Source: Candidatus Trichofilum aggregatum
GTDB taxonomy: Bacteria > Chloroflexota > Anaerolineae > Promineifilales > Promineifilaceae
Assembly: GCA_016716885.1 (NCBI GenBank)
Contig: JADJUV010000132.1
Coordinates: forward strand, 1 to 16,398
Direction: 5' to 3'
Length of the DNA: 16,398 bases
The translations under genes and the position numbers were made by a program. The notes under the pieces are model-generated. The model did no database searches and was not told where the DNA came from. It worked only from the letters and a program-made list of their open reading frames with translations. This document shows positions 7,284 through 14,982 of this stretch, one piece after another (the first letter of the stretch is position 1; the number at the start of each line of letters is the position of its first letter).

Positions 7284-8282
7284 ATGCCCTGGATCATCTT
7301 TCTCATCAGTTCTGCGATTGTTGTCGCGGCCGCGATCAAACTGGCCGAATATGGCGACGTGATTTCCGTGCGTACCGGTTTGGGTGGTTTACTCGTAGGA
7401 ACTATCTTCCTGGCTGGGGCCACGTCCCTGCCAGAGTTAATCGCCTCCATCACCTCATTCAGCGAAGGGTTGCCTGACCTGGCGGCGGGTAATTTTTTCG
7501 GCAGTAACATGGTCAACATGCTTTTGTTGGCCCTGGTAGATATGTTCAGCTATCAGGTTCCTTTGTTGCGCCGGGCGGCTGTTACCCATACCTTGACGAT
7601 GGCGCTGGGGGCCATGTTGATGGTTATGGCGATTATTTTTGTGGATTTAGAGGTTCACATTCCTATCGTGTTTGGTTGGGTGGGCGTGGATAGCCTTATT
7701 CTCATCGGTTTGTACTTTGGGGGGTTGCGGCTTATTCAACAAGAGGGCAAGTTGGCGGCGGGGCCGGGCAAAGTAGACGAGGTGATACCGGGCAAGGATT
7801 TTCCTACGTTACGCAAAGGGGTGTTGGGTTTCGCGGCCGCGGCCATTGTTCTTATGCTTGCCGTCCCTCAACTGGTCAAAGCCACCGCCGACATCGCCGA
7901 AATCACCGGTCTGGGCACCACCTTTGTGGGCACGGCTTTGCTCAGTCTGGTGACATCCCTACCCGAACTGTTAGCCGCCATCGCCGCCGTGCGCCTGGGG
8001 GCTTATGATTTGGCTGTGGGCAACCTGTTTGGCTCCAACGTCTTCAACATGCTGGGTCTGGGCATTGCCGACTTTTTCTACACGGAAGGTCGGTTCCTGG
8101 GCGATATTGATCAAAGTTTTGCCCTGGTGGGTCTCTTTGGCCTGTTGATGATGATCATGGCGCTTATCGGCAATCTGGCCCGCATTGAGCGCAAAATTTT
8201 CTTCATTGAAATAGATGCCGTCCTGATGATTCTGGTTTATCTGGTGGGGATGTATCTGCTATTTCTACAGGGGCAAGTGTAA
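7284..8282 (+). CDS. CaCA-family Na+/Ca2+ (cation/H+) antiporter
   Basis: This 332-residue integral membrane protein has about ten hydrophobic segments and the two inverted alpha-repeats that define the Ca2+:cation antiporter family. Alpha-1 (about 33-85) contains GATSLPELIASI and GNFFGSNMVN; alpha-2 (about 209-257) contains TSLPELLAAI and GNLFGSNVFNML. The acidic residues of the two SLPEL motifs (Glu51 and Glu228) are expected to line the ion site. Such proteins use Na+ or H+ gradients to move Ca2+ across the cytoplasmic membrane. A short cytoplasmic loop around 155-178 joins the halves and length is normal. GGAG precedes the ATG. Two GCGGCCGC octamers encode Ala runs within membrane helices. 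The PII-like gene directly upstream may encode its regulator. The transported ion cannot be settled from sequence. Confidence 0.92.
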   Translation: MPWIIFLISSAIVVAAAIKLAEYGDVISVRTGLGGLLVGTIFLAGATSLPELIASITSFSEGLPDLAAGNFFGSNMVNMLLLALVDMFSYQVPLLRRAAVTHTLTMALGAMLMVMAIIFVDLEVHIPIVFGWVGVDSLILIGLYFGGLRLIQQEGKLAAGPGKVDEVIPGKDFPTLRKGVLGFAAAAIVLMLAVPQLVKATADIAEITGLGTTFVGTALLSLVTSLPELLAAIAAVRLGAYDLAVGNLFGSNVFNMLGLGIADFFYTEGRFLGDIDQSFALVGLFGLLMMIMALIGNLARIERKIFFIEIDAVLMILVYLVGMYLLFLQGQV

Positions 8283-8344
8283 GAAGTGACCAGTCAACTA
8301 AGAGTCTGCACTCAGAGTATAAAATTGACCGTTACTCAATTCTT

Positions 8345-8428
8345 GAGTTTAGAGTTTAGAGTTCAGAGCGAGAGCTAGAGAGTTTTCCAGAGTAATTCCC
8401 TCTAGCTCATTCCTCTAGCTCTAAACTC
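8345..8428. terminator. Possible bidirectional terminator between convergent genes
   Basis: GAGTTTAGAG (8345-8354) pairs with CTCTAAACTC (8419-8428), and inside it GAGCTAGAG (8372-8380) pairs with CTCTAGCTC at 8400-8408 or, alternatively, at 8413-8421. The structure fills the gap between the antiporter gene and the receiver gene, which converge. There is no clean U-tract, so termination is inferred from position. Confidence 0.45.
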
Positions 8429-8431
8429 CAC

Positions 8432-8827
8432 TCAATTAGAAGAGCGGTTAAAGCGAGTGGCGAGTTGTCTAAGCTGAGAAAAGCTAATGGGCTTCAAGAA
8501 AACAAAATCTCCCTGAGATTGCAACACCGATGCCAGTAAGGCATCAGCTGTAGCCAATATGATTCGAGTTTCGGCTAATCGCTTGTCACCCCGAATCTGT
8601 TTCAAAAGCTTCTCCCCATCAACACCCGGTAAATGCAGGTCCAGAACAATAACGGTGGGTATCACTTCACTCAGGCGTCCCTGGGCTATCAAGCCATCTC
8701 GTATAGACTCGGTGGCATAGCCAGCCTGTTCCAACGCCGTCGTGAAAACTAAATTCTGGTCTTCATTATCTTCAATAATTAAGGCCAACGGCTTGCCGAG
8801 AGGTCTCGTGTCCTGATTAATTTTCAT
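8432..8827 (-). CDS. Stand-alone response-regulator receiver domain
   Basis: This 131-residue protein consists of one CheY-like receiver and no output domain. It has the acidic pocket IIEDNEDQN, the phospho-acceptor in IVLDLHLPGVDG, the switch Thr in ILATADA and the conserved Lys in FLKPIS. Start 8827 (MKINQDTRPLGKP) is preferred over an in-frame ATG at 8896, because the longer version adds 23 residues that are only the other-frame reading of the kinase gene. AGAGGA lies about 7 nt upstream of 8827. The gene overlaps the end of the kinase gene by 11 nt, so the two are translationally coupled and the kinase is its likely phosphodonor. Output probably goes through a protein partner encoded elsewhere. 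Confidence 0.9.
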   Translation of the reverse strand: MKINQDTRPLGKPLALIIEDNEDQNLVFTTALEQAGYATESIRDGLIAQGRLSEVIPTVIVLDLHLPGVDGEKLLKQIRGDKRLAETRIILATADALLASVLQSQGDFVFLKPISFSQLRQLATRFNRSSN

Positions 8828-10015
8828 GGGTCGTCCTCTTTGTTGTCGCTCGTAGCGGCAATGTGACCGTGAAGGTACTGCCCCGACCCAATTCACTTTC
8901 TAACTGAATTGTGCCGTTCATGACTGCTACTAACTGCTGTACTATCGCTAATCCCAGTCCTACACCGCCAAACTCCCGCCTTGTTGTTTCATCAGCCCGG
9001 CGAAACGGCTCGAAAACAAAAGCCTGGGTTTCTTCCGAAATGCCAATCCCTGAATCCTTCACCTGTAATATCCATTGTTCATCATGTTCTTGGCGAGAAC
9101 AAATCTGAACATAGCCGGTTTTGGTGAACTTAATGGCGTTTACCACCAGGTTCGACAAAATCTGCTCCGTTCTTTCCTGATCTCCAACTACCATGTCAGG
9201 CAAGTCTGGGGCGATTTCGACCTGTAAGGCCAATCCTTTGTGCTGTGCCAGGTGCAAACATTGTGCATAAACCTCATCAACCAACAGTTTGGGGGAAAAC
9301 GGCTCTTCTTTCAGGCGCAGTTGCCCTAACTCAATTTGTGATTGATCTAGAAGTTCGGCGAAAACATGGTGCAAGGCTTGTGAATTGTTGATGATGCGAT
9401 GGGTTAGGTCTTTTTGGGCCGGGGTCAGTGGGCCGTAAACATCTTGATGCAGCATCTCCGACATACCCATCAAAGCACCCAATGGGGTTCGTAGTTCATG
9501 ACTGATTCGAGCAATCAGTTGGGATTTAAATTTGTTAGCCTCGGTGGCTTTTTGCGCCAGAATCTGCGACTCAGCAATTTTGATGGCTAACTCTTTTCAT
9601 TGCGCCGCGCACGCTCTAGCGCCTGCCGCAAACTACTAACAATTAAAGAAAGTAAGGCCACGGCCCCCACAACCACCACAGAAAACTCAATCCAAAACGT
9701 GGCTAAAGTCGCGTAATTAGCTGGCGGGGGCATCCAGCCAAGCTCTTCGGCCACATACATCCAGCCAGTTGCCGCAATGGATAAAACGCCGAAGACGACG
9801 CCAGCCCGTCTTCCCAGGAGTAGTTCGGCGATCAAAATGATCCCGAAATAAGATGACATGGTTGAACCACGGAATCCCCCTGCCTCGTAAGTGCCATAGG
9901 AAACCACGGCCCATAGGGTAAATGACAGGAGAAAACCTGACAGATACACGTGTCCACGATGTAATAACACCAACATTAACAATGCCCACAACCCTAAAAA
10001 AATCTCTATCACCAC
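8817..10015 (-). pseudogene. Membrane sensor histidine kinase, interrupted by a single-base frameshift
   Basis: The 5' part (10015-9587) encodes about 142 residues with four or five hydrophobic helices (for example IFLGLWALLMLVLL and FSVVVVGAVALLSLIV), ending ERARRNEK then a stop. In the next frame the protein resumes at once as ELAIKIAESQ, a coiled linker, then the H-box ISHELRTPLGALMG (phospho-accepting His), N-box NLVVNAIKFT, G1 DSGIGIS, F-box FEPFRR and G2 GVGLGLAIV. One extra A in the AAAA run (T-run 9594-9597 on the plus strand) restores 1,200 nt, a 399-residue kinase with all catalytic boxes. The probable start is GTG at 10015, with a second GTG at 10012. It autophosphorylates on His and hands phosphate to the receiver encoded just downstream. 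Whether the break is real or a sequencing slip is undecided. The signal sensed is unknown. Confidence 0.85.
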
Positions 10016-10083
10016 CCCTCAGTTCCCCTCACTTCCCCGCGTCCCCTACCTTGGTGAGTCTTGTGTTATCTCCTGTGAACAAG

Positions 10084-11376
10084 TTATATGACTTGTTGGT
10101 AAACCTGTATTGTTTCCGTAGCCATGCGTTCTGCGGAAAAAGTGGTGTGAACGACTGAACGTCCTCGTTGGCTAAGTTGTTGACGTAACGTGGCATCACG
10201 CAGCAGGACAGCCAGTTTCTCAGCCAAATCTACCGGGTCTTCCGGTTTGTGTAACAATCCGCCTCCGGTGGTTGCTAAAAGTTCTGGGAAAGCACCATGA
10301 TTCGGCTGGACAACGGGCACGCCGCTAGCCAGGGCTTCCAGAACAGGGAGTCCTTTGGGATCACGATAGATGGTAGGTACCGAAAAAACATCCAGGCTCT
10401 GGAAAAAAGCCAGTTTTTGCTGTCTATCCACTGTGCCAATGATTTCCACCTGTTCCTCTACACCGGCTTGTTTGATGCGGCCGCGAATTCTCTTCACATA
10501 TCCTGCATGTGCCCGGCTCAGATACCCGGCCACTTTCAGGCGTAAATCGGGAAATTCTCCTGATTTACACAAATGAATAAACGCTTCTACCAAAAGATGC
10601 GCTCCCTTTTCCGGCGAAATACGGGCCAGGTAGCCAATCGTTAAAGGCGCTCCCGGTGATTTTTCGTGGTGAGCCTGGTAATCCTGAAGGGCAATTCCTG
10701 GCCTGACCAGAGTAATTTTGGCCGGATCAAGGCCAATCAGATTACCAAAATAGTCGGCGTAATATTGGCTGATAGCAATGAAATGATCGATGTGGGCCGC
10801 ATTTTGGCGGATTAAGGCAATAGCCTGGTTGCGGGAAGTTCGCGGCAGTCCATCAAGAAAAATATCCTCGCCATGAAGGCCACAAACAATAGGAACATTA
10901 AGTGTCTTTTTAATGGCGGGGGTCACGCCTGAAATGAGCGTGTTGGTAACATGTACCAGGTCTGGCTGTAAAGATGTTTTTAGCCAGTCCACCATTTCTG
11001 CCAATAGCTCTTTCTGGTTACCATCCTCACCGCTTAACATGGAGAGCGTCAACTCAGCATTTTGGGCCGGGTCCACCGCGGAACCGATATCAAAGTAGGG
11101 CATTAAACGAATGAGGGCCTGGGAACCGGCCAGTTGGATGAGTTTGTCACGCCAAAAGGATTGGCGTGGGTAACGTTGCAACAAATAGGCTTCTATTCCA
11201 CCATAAAAGACATGATTTTCACTGGCACTTTCCTCATCTACCCGCAAGGGCGTATACATGGGAATGATGTAGGCCTTGTGGCCTAATGATTTCATAGCGG
11301 CGACCAAGGTGTTATCACGCATACAACTGCCACAATACATATTGGCAGCACCTGTGGCAAGGTAGGCGTACTTCAT
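10084..11376 (-). CDS. GT4-type glycosyltransferase
   Basis: This 430-residue GT-B-fold enzyme transfers a sugar from a nucleotide donor, probably to a cell-envelope glycan or lipid. The N-terminal acceptor domain starts ATGAANMYCGSCMRDNTL, a pattern seen in a distinct group of bacterial GT4 proteins. The donor domain shows GYLARISPEKGAHLLVEAF (249-267) and the glutamate motif GLPVLEALASG to NHGAFPEL with Glu347 and Glu365, typical of retaining GT4 enzymes. There is no signal peptide or membrane helix. Its ATG overlaps the methyltransferase stop by 4 nt (ATGA), with GGTGA upstream, so the two are co-translated and may modify the same product. The kinase gene follows after 68 bp. One GCGGCCGC octamer, the only one in the whole block, lies in codons for Gly-Arg. 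The substrate cannot be deduced. Confidence 0.92.
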   Translation of the reverse strand: MKYAYLATGAANMYCGSCMRDNTLVAAMKSLGHKAYIIPMYTPLRVDEESASENHVFYGGIEAYLLQRYPRQSFWRDKLIQLAGSQALIRLMPYFDIGSAVDPAQNAELTLSMLSGEDGNQKELLAEMVDWLKTSLQPDLVHVTNTLISGVTPAIKKTLNVPIVCGLHGEDIFLDGLPRTSRNQAIALIRQNAAHIDHFIAISQYYADYFGNLIGLDPAKITLVRPGIALQDYQAHHEKSPGAPLTIGYLARISPEKGAHLLVEAFIHLCKSGEFPDLRLKVAGYLSRAHAGYVKRIRGRIKQAGVEEQVEIIGTVDRQQKLAFFQSLDVFSVPTIYRDPKGLPVLEALASGVPVVQPNHGAFPELLATTGGGLLHKPEDPVDLAEKLAVLLRDATLRQQLSQRGRSVVHTTFSAERMATETIQVYQQVI

Positions 11377-12044
11377 AACGGATCACCTTTCTCGGCCAGG
11401 ATAATTTCGACCGGTAAACCCCACATGGATAAGCTGGTTACATCCTTAATCGTGAATCCGGCGCTGATGAGAGCGGGCTGGGCATAAATAGGGCGACAAT
11501 CTACGGCGACGGGCATTTTCTCGTGAAACCATTCGTAGATTTTTACCGCTGCGCCCGGTTTTTTTACCAGTGACACCACGCTTAGGCGTCCCCCCACTCG
11601 TAAAGCGGCATAACATTGAGCCAGGACCAGGGGGATTTCCGGCGAGTCAAATAGTTCCAGGGTGAAACTCATAAAAACACCGTCAAATTCGCCGTTGGTA
11701 AAGGGTAACTTGGCCGCATCTCCCACCCGTAAATCAACCCGCTCCAACAAACCAGCCTGGCGCAGTCGTTCTTGGGTAATAGCCAGCATCCCATCTGACA
11801 GATCAACGCCGCACACCTGACCTGTCGCGCCAACGGCCTGGGCCAGAGACAGGATGCAGTGCCCGGTGCCAAAGCCTATTTCCAAGATGCGTTCACCGGG
11901 GCGTGCCGCCAGTTTTTGTAAGCCGATGTCGCGGTACTTTTTCTCGGTGCTACCCGCGACAATGTCATACCAACGACTCATTCGGTCGTAATTGGCCCTG
12001 GCTTCTTCTTTAGAGCGAGCAACCCGACTGACAGGCGTATTCAT
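11373..12044 (-). CDS. Class I SAM-dependent methyltransferase (UbiE/COQ5-like)
   Basis: This 223-residue protein has the Rossmann-type methyltransferase core. Motif I LEIGFGTGH (54-62) binds S-adenosylmethionine, GVDLSDGMLAI supplies the acidic ribose-binding Asp81, GDAAKLPF marks motif II, and LRVGGRLSVV the post-motif strand. The N-terminal ANYDRMSRWYD helix is the cap typical of UbiE-like and phospholipid methyltransferases. The start at 12044 is supported by AGAAGGA about 9 nt upstream. It is the first gene of a minus-strand run with the glycosyltransferase and two-component genes. Coupling to the glycosyltransferase suggests methylation of a lipid or glycan intermediate, but a quinone substrate is also possible. 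A candidate promoter lies about 100 bp upstream. Confidence 0.88.
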   Translation of the reverse strand: MNTPVSRVARSKEEARANYDRMSRWYDIVAGSTEKKYRDIGLQKLAARPGERILEIGFGTGHCILSLAQAVGATGQVCGVDLSDGMLAITQERLRQAGLLERVDLRVGDAAKLPFTNGEFDGVFMSFTLELFDSPEIPLVLAQCYAALRVGGRLSVVSLVKKPGAAVKIYEWFHEKMPVAVDCRPIYAQPALISAGFTIKDVTSLSMWGLPVEIILAEKGDPL

Positions 12045-12140
12045 TTACGTTGTTCCTTCTGTTGAAATTGCTGAAATAGCTGCTTCAATTGTACGCTAAC
12101 ACATGCTACACCGCATCATGACAATAAGAACATGGTTCAA

Positions 12141-12170
12141 AGATTAGCAGTTAAAAAAGGAAAAAGTCAA
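12141..12170 (-). promoter_or_regulatory. Candidate promoter of the methyltransferase-glycosyltransferase operon
   Basis: On the minus strand TTGACT (12165-12170) and TAATCT (12141-12146) are 18 nt apart in an AT-rich stretch, leaving a leader of about 90 nt. The divergent gap 12045-12432 (388 bp) holds this promoter and one for the thiolase. No small gene was seen in it. Confidence 0.5.
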
Positions 12171-12336
12171 TCGGGTTTATCAAAAAAATGGTTGCATCCT
12201 GTTGGTAAAGTTCACAAATCGTTATGATTTCCACTTAATATCGCTTTAACAAGTCTAAGCCCCTTTGTACAGCTAGCTAAAATCTAATTGTACTATACGC
12301 TTCTTGAGCCATAGTTTGCCGTGCGATTTTCTTAGG

Positions 12337-12376
12337 CAAACATACGTTTGACGCACTGCATAATGCTTTCTACAAT
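12337..12376 (+). promoter_or_regulatory. Candidate promoter of the thiolase gene with an overlapping operator-like palindrome
   Basis: TTGACG (12348-12353) and TACAAT (12371-12376) are 17 nt apart, a good sigma-70 match about 50 bp before the ATG. CAAAC (12337-12341) and GTTTG (12346-12350) form an inverted repeat with a 4-nt centre that overlaps the -35 box, where a repressor could act. Confidence 0.5.
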
Positions 12377-12432
12377 TAACCAACTGACCTGTTGAAGGCT
12401 CAGCCCTCAGTACGCACACCTGGAGGTACCCC

Positions 12433-13644
12433 ATGACCCAAGATGCCTATATTTTCGATGCGATTCGCACACCCCGCGGCCGCGGCAAGAGCAGTGGCTC
12501 GCTATATGAAGTCACCCCCATCAACCTCATCGCCGGTTTGCTTCGGGAGCTACAGCAGCGGCACGCTCTGGACACTTCACAGGTGGATGACATCGTGCTG
12601 GGGGTTGTTTCGCCCATTGGGGAGCAGGGGGCGGATATTGCGCGGACAGCCGCCATTTACGCTGACTGGCACGTGGATACCCCCGGTGTGCAACTGAACC
12701 GTTTCTGCGCCTCTGGCCTGGAAGCGGTCAACATGGCGGCCATGAAAGTGCGCTCCGGCTGGGAGCAACTGGTCGTGGCGGGCGGTGTTGAGTCTATGTC
12801 CCGTGTACCCATGGGTTCCGACGGCGGGGCCTGGATCATGGACCCGGCGGTCAACGGCAAAACCAGCTTTGTGCCACAGGGTATCAGTGCGGATTTGGTA
12901 GCGACACTAGAAGGGTTTAGCCGGGAAGATGTGGACCGGTTTGCCGTGCAGTCCCAGCAACGAGCCGCCCACGCCACCGCCAACGGCTATTTCCACAAAT
13001 CGCTCATCCCGGTGAAGGATCAGAATGGCCTGACTATTTTGGACAAAGATGAATTTATTCGGGCCAACAGCACCGTTGAAGGGTTGGGCAATCTGGCTCC
13101 CTCGTTTCAGATGATGGGGGAGATGGGGTTTGATGCGGTGGCCCTACAACGATACCCCCACCTGGAGCGGATCAACCATGTGCACACAGCGGGCAACTCG
13201 TCCGGGATTGTGGATGGCGCGGCCGCGGTGCTCATCGGCACCAAGGAAATGGGTGAGGCGTTGGGGCTGAAACCACGAGCCAAAGTGCGTGCGGCCGCGC
13301 TCGTCGGCACCGAACCCACCATTATGCTGGTTGGCCCGGCCCCCGCCTCGAAAAAAGCCCTCAAACTGGCCGGGATGGATGTCAAAGACATTGATTTGTT
13401 CGAGATGAACGAGGCGTTTGCCGCTGTGGTGTTGCGCTTTGTGCGCGAAATGGGCATAGACAGTCTGGAAAATGTCAACGTCAACGGCGGCGCCATTGCT
13501 ATGGGCCACCCCCTCGGCGCGACCGGGGCGATGCTCCTGGGCACAGTCCTGGATGAACTGGAACGTTGTGACCTGGAAACCGGCCTCATCACCCTCTGTG
13601 TCGGCGGCGGCATGGGCATTGCCACGATTATCGAGCGTGTCTAA
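12433..13644 (+). CDS. Acetyl-CoA C-acyltransferase (thiolase)
   Basis: This 403-residue thiolase either cleaves 3-ketoacyl-CoA with CoA in beta-oxidation or condenses two acetyl-CoA. All catalytic elements are present: nucleophile Cys92 in NRFCASGLEAV, NEAFA at 326-330, His359 in AMGHPLGATGA, and the second Cys389 in CVGGGMG. The protein is soluble, without a signal peptide. The start is fixed by GGAGG (12422-12426), 6 nt before the ATG. It stands alone, with no enoyl-CoA hydratase or dehydrogenase partner next to it, so degradation versus biosynthesis cannot be decided; the overall form resembles FadA/FadI-type degradative enzymes. Three GCGGCCGC octamers occur, one read as Gly-Arg near the N-terminus and two as Ala-Ala-Ala. 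Confidence 0.95.
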   Translation: MTQDAYIFDAIRTPRGRGKSSGSLYEVTPINLIAGLLRELQQRHALDTSQVDDIVLGVVSPIGEQGADIARTAAIYADWHVDTPGVQLNRFCASGLEAVNMAAMKVRSGWEQLVVAGGVESMSRVPMGSDGGAWIMDPAVNGKTSFVPQGISADLVATLEGFSREDVDRFAVQSQQRAAHATANGYFHKSLIPVKDQNGLTILDKDEFIRANSTVEGLGNLAPSFQMMGEMGFDAVALQRYPHLERINHVHTAGNSSGIVDGAAAVLIGTKEMGEALGLKPRAKVRAAALVGTEPTIMLVGPAPASKKALKLAGMDVKDIDLFEMNEAFAAVVLRFVREMGIDSLENVNVNGGAIAMGHPLGATGAMLLGTVLDELERCDLETGLITLCVGGGMGIATIIERV

Positions 13645-13712
13645 CCCCAGCGGATTTTAGGAAGGAACGGGTTAGTACCTTCCAAGTTAACTTCTGGTAC
13701 TGAAAACAAGAA

Positions 13713-13918
13713 GATGTGCCACGAATTGCACGAATGTATTTATACAGGTGTCGAACTTATTCCCACGCTCTGCGTGGGAATATCATCCGGGACGCTCTGC
13801 GTCCTACACGACGCCGAGCGTCGCAGGGAGCATTCCACGCAGAGCGTGGAACGAGCACCTGAATAGATACACACGAGTTTTTATTTCCCATTCGTGCTCA
13901 TTCGTTAAATTCGTGACA
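13713..13918. repeat. CACGAAT-type dispersed repeat, split by an inner element
   Basis: The left part (about 13713-13750) has CACGAATTGCACGAAT then CAGGTG. The right part (about 13855-13918) has CACCTG and then, reading inward from its end, the reverse complement of the same text (ATTCGTGCTCATTCG, ATTCGTGAC). The two halves are thus inverted copies that flank the hairpin block at 13759-13851. The whole lies in the 414-bp gap between the thiolase and TPR genes, in which no gene was found. Confidence 0.55.
13759..13851. repeat. Block of four palindromes with ACGCTCTGCGT core
   Basis: Four hairpins are packed into 93 bp: 13759-13781 (a 23-bp palindrome), 13790-13804, 13810-13822 (GACGC/GCGTC) and 13833-13851 (TTCCACGCAGAGCGTGGAA). 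Three share the core CGCTCTGCG or its complement. Their translation gives peptides such as RSAWE, which I recall as spurious protein fragments in other bacteria with the same repeat. It is non-coding. Confidence 0.8.
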
Positions 13919-13942
13919 AAAACCTCTTTCGTTGGGGTCTTG

Positions 13943-14000
13943 GTTTGTAGTGACCGCTTTAGCGGGCTGGTGTTAGCCCGCTAAAGCGGTCACTACAAAC
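13943..14000. repeat. Perfect 26-bp inverted repeat with 6-nt loop
   Basis: The arms 13943-13968 and 13975-14000 are exact reverse complements around GGTGTT. Each arm itself contains the near-palindrome CCGCTTTAGCGG, so the DNA could form a branched cruciform. It is followed by AAGAATTTTTTC, so on RNA it would make a strong stem with a U-containing tail and might stop read-through into the TPR gene, which starts 58 bp later. Confidence 0.85.
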
Positions 14001-14058
14001 AAGAATTTTTTCTTGAACGTTATAGCGCCACAAAAGTAAACCGAACGAAGCCCCAACC

Positions 14059-14880
14059 ATGCCCGAATCCGATTCAACCCTCGACATAGATTCTTTCTGG
14101 GAATACGGTGATCCGGCCGCCAGTGAGGCTCGTTTCCACGCGGCCGCGACCTCAGCCCAGGGTGATGAGCGGCTGGAATTGCTGACTCAGATTGCCCGCA
14201 CCTATAGTTTGCGCCAACGTTTTGCTGACGCCCACACCTTGTTAGACGAGGTAGAAAAACAACTGAGCGATGCCGGTTCGCGGCCGCGTGTCCGTTATCT
14301 CTTGGAGCGCGGCCGCACCTTCAATTCTGGGGGTGAGAAGGAGAAGGCCCGTATGCTTTTCGTTGAGGCGTGGGCACAGGCCGCGGCCGCGGGTCACGAA
14401 GGTTTGGCCGTAGATGCCGCTCACATGGTCGCCATTACCTACGCGGGCACACCCGACGCGATTACCTGGACGCAACGTGGCCTGGTCGTGGCGCGGCCAT
14501 CCCAGGATGCCAAAGCCCGATCCCTGATTCCGGCCATGCTCAACAACTGCGCCTGGGATTTACACGATATGGGTCGCTTTGAAGAAGCGTTATCTTTATT
14601 TGAAGAAGCCCAGACCGAGTGGATCGCCCGTGACAAGCCCGAACAAATCCGCGTCGCCACATGGGCGGTTGCCCGTTGTCTCCGTTCCCTGGGCCGTTAT
14701 GAAGAGGCATTAACCGTCCAACGTGCCCTCGAAGCGGAACACGTGGCGTTGGGTTCGGTGGATGGGTATGTGTTTGACGAGATAGCGGAGAATCTGGCGG
14801 CGCTGAACCGCCAGGATGAAGCCAGACCCTATTTTGCCCAGGCCGCCGCCGTACTCAGCCAGAACGACCAGCCCACCTGA
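14059..14880 (+). CDS. TPR-like helical repeat protein
   Basis: The 273-residue protein is made of helix-turn-helix repeats of TPR type. Clear units are LTQIARTYSLRQRFADAHTL (about 41-60), LNNCAWDLHDMGRFEEAL (about 161-178), AVARCLRSLGRYEEAL (about 203-218) and AENLAALNRQDEARPYF (about 243-259), with the usual Gly/Ala-8 and Ala-20 positions. No signal peptide, membrane helix or enzymatic motif is visible, so it probably acts as a cytoplasmic protein-protein scaffold. No clear ribosome-binding site precedes the ATG at 14059, so the start is less certain. Four GCGGCCGC octamers lie in the gene, in three different codon phases (Ala-Ala-Ala, Arg-Pro, Gly-Arg). The partner is unknown. Confidence 0.8.
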   Translation: MPESDSTLDIDSFWEYGDPAASEARFHAAATSAQGDERLELLTQIARTYSLRQRFADAHTLLDEVEKQLSDAGSRPRVRYLLERGRTFNSGGEKEKARMLFVEAWAQAAAAGHEGLAVDAAHMVAITYAGTPDAITWTQRGLVVARPSQDAKARSLIPAMLNNCAWDLHDMGRFEEALSLFEEAQTEWIARDKPEQIRVATWAVARCLRSLGRYEEALTVQRALEAEHVALGSVDGYVFDEIAENLAALNRQDEARPYFAQAAAVLSQNDQPT

Positions 14881-14900
14881 AATCACACAGCACCCCGGTA

Positions 14901-14963
14901 GCACGGTTGGGAGACGCGGCCGCGGCGAAGCTCACCGTGGAAGGGAGAACACCTCGCCACAGC
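14901..14963 (+). repeat. Left arm of a long imperfect inverted repeat around the PD40 lipoprotein gene
   Basis: This 63-bp arm matches the reverse complement of 15985-16046. The outer 23 bp agree at 21 positions and include a GCGGCCGC octamer at 14916. The inner 17 bp (GAACACCTCGCCACAGC) agree at 16; the middle is diverged, with one indel. It ends 19 bp before the lipoprotein start codon. Confidence 0.75.
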
Positions 14964-14982
14964 AAGGGTAAAGGTAATAGCT

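Noticed and set aside
12045..12432. Small RNA gene or short protein in the AT-rich divergent gap
   Set aside because: Apart from two promoter candidates there is no stable stem with a U-tract and no open frame with a ribosome-binding site.
13759..13851. CRISPR array
   Set aside because: The repeats are single palindromes of differing length with no regular spacers, and no cas gene is present.
13748..13984. 78-codon open frame containing RSAWE-like peptides
   Set aside because: It is the translation of palindromic intergenic repeats, not a gene.
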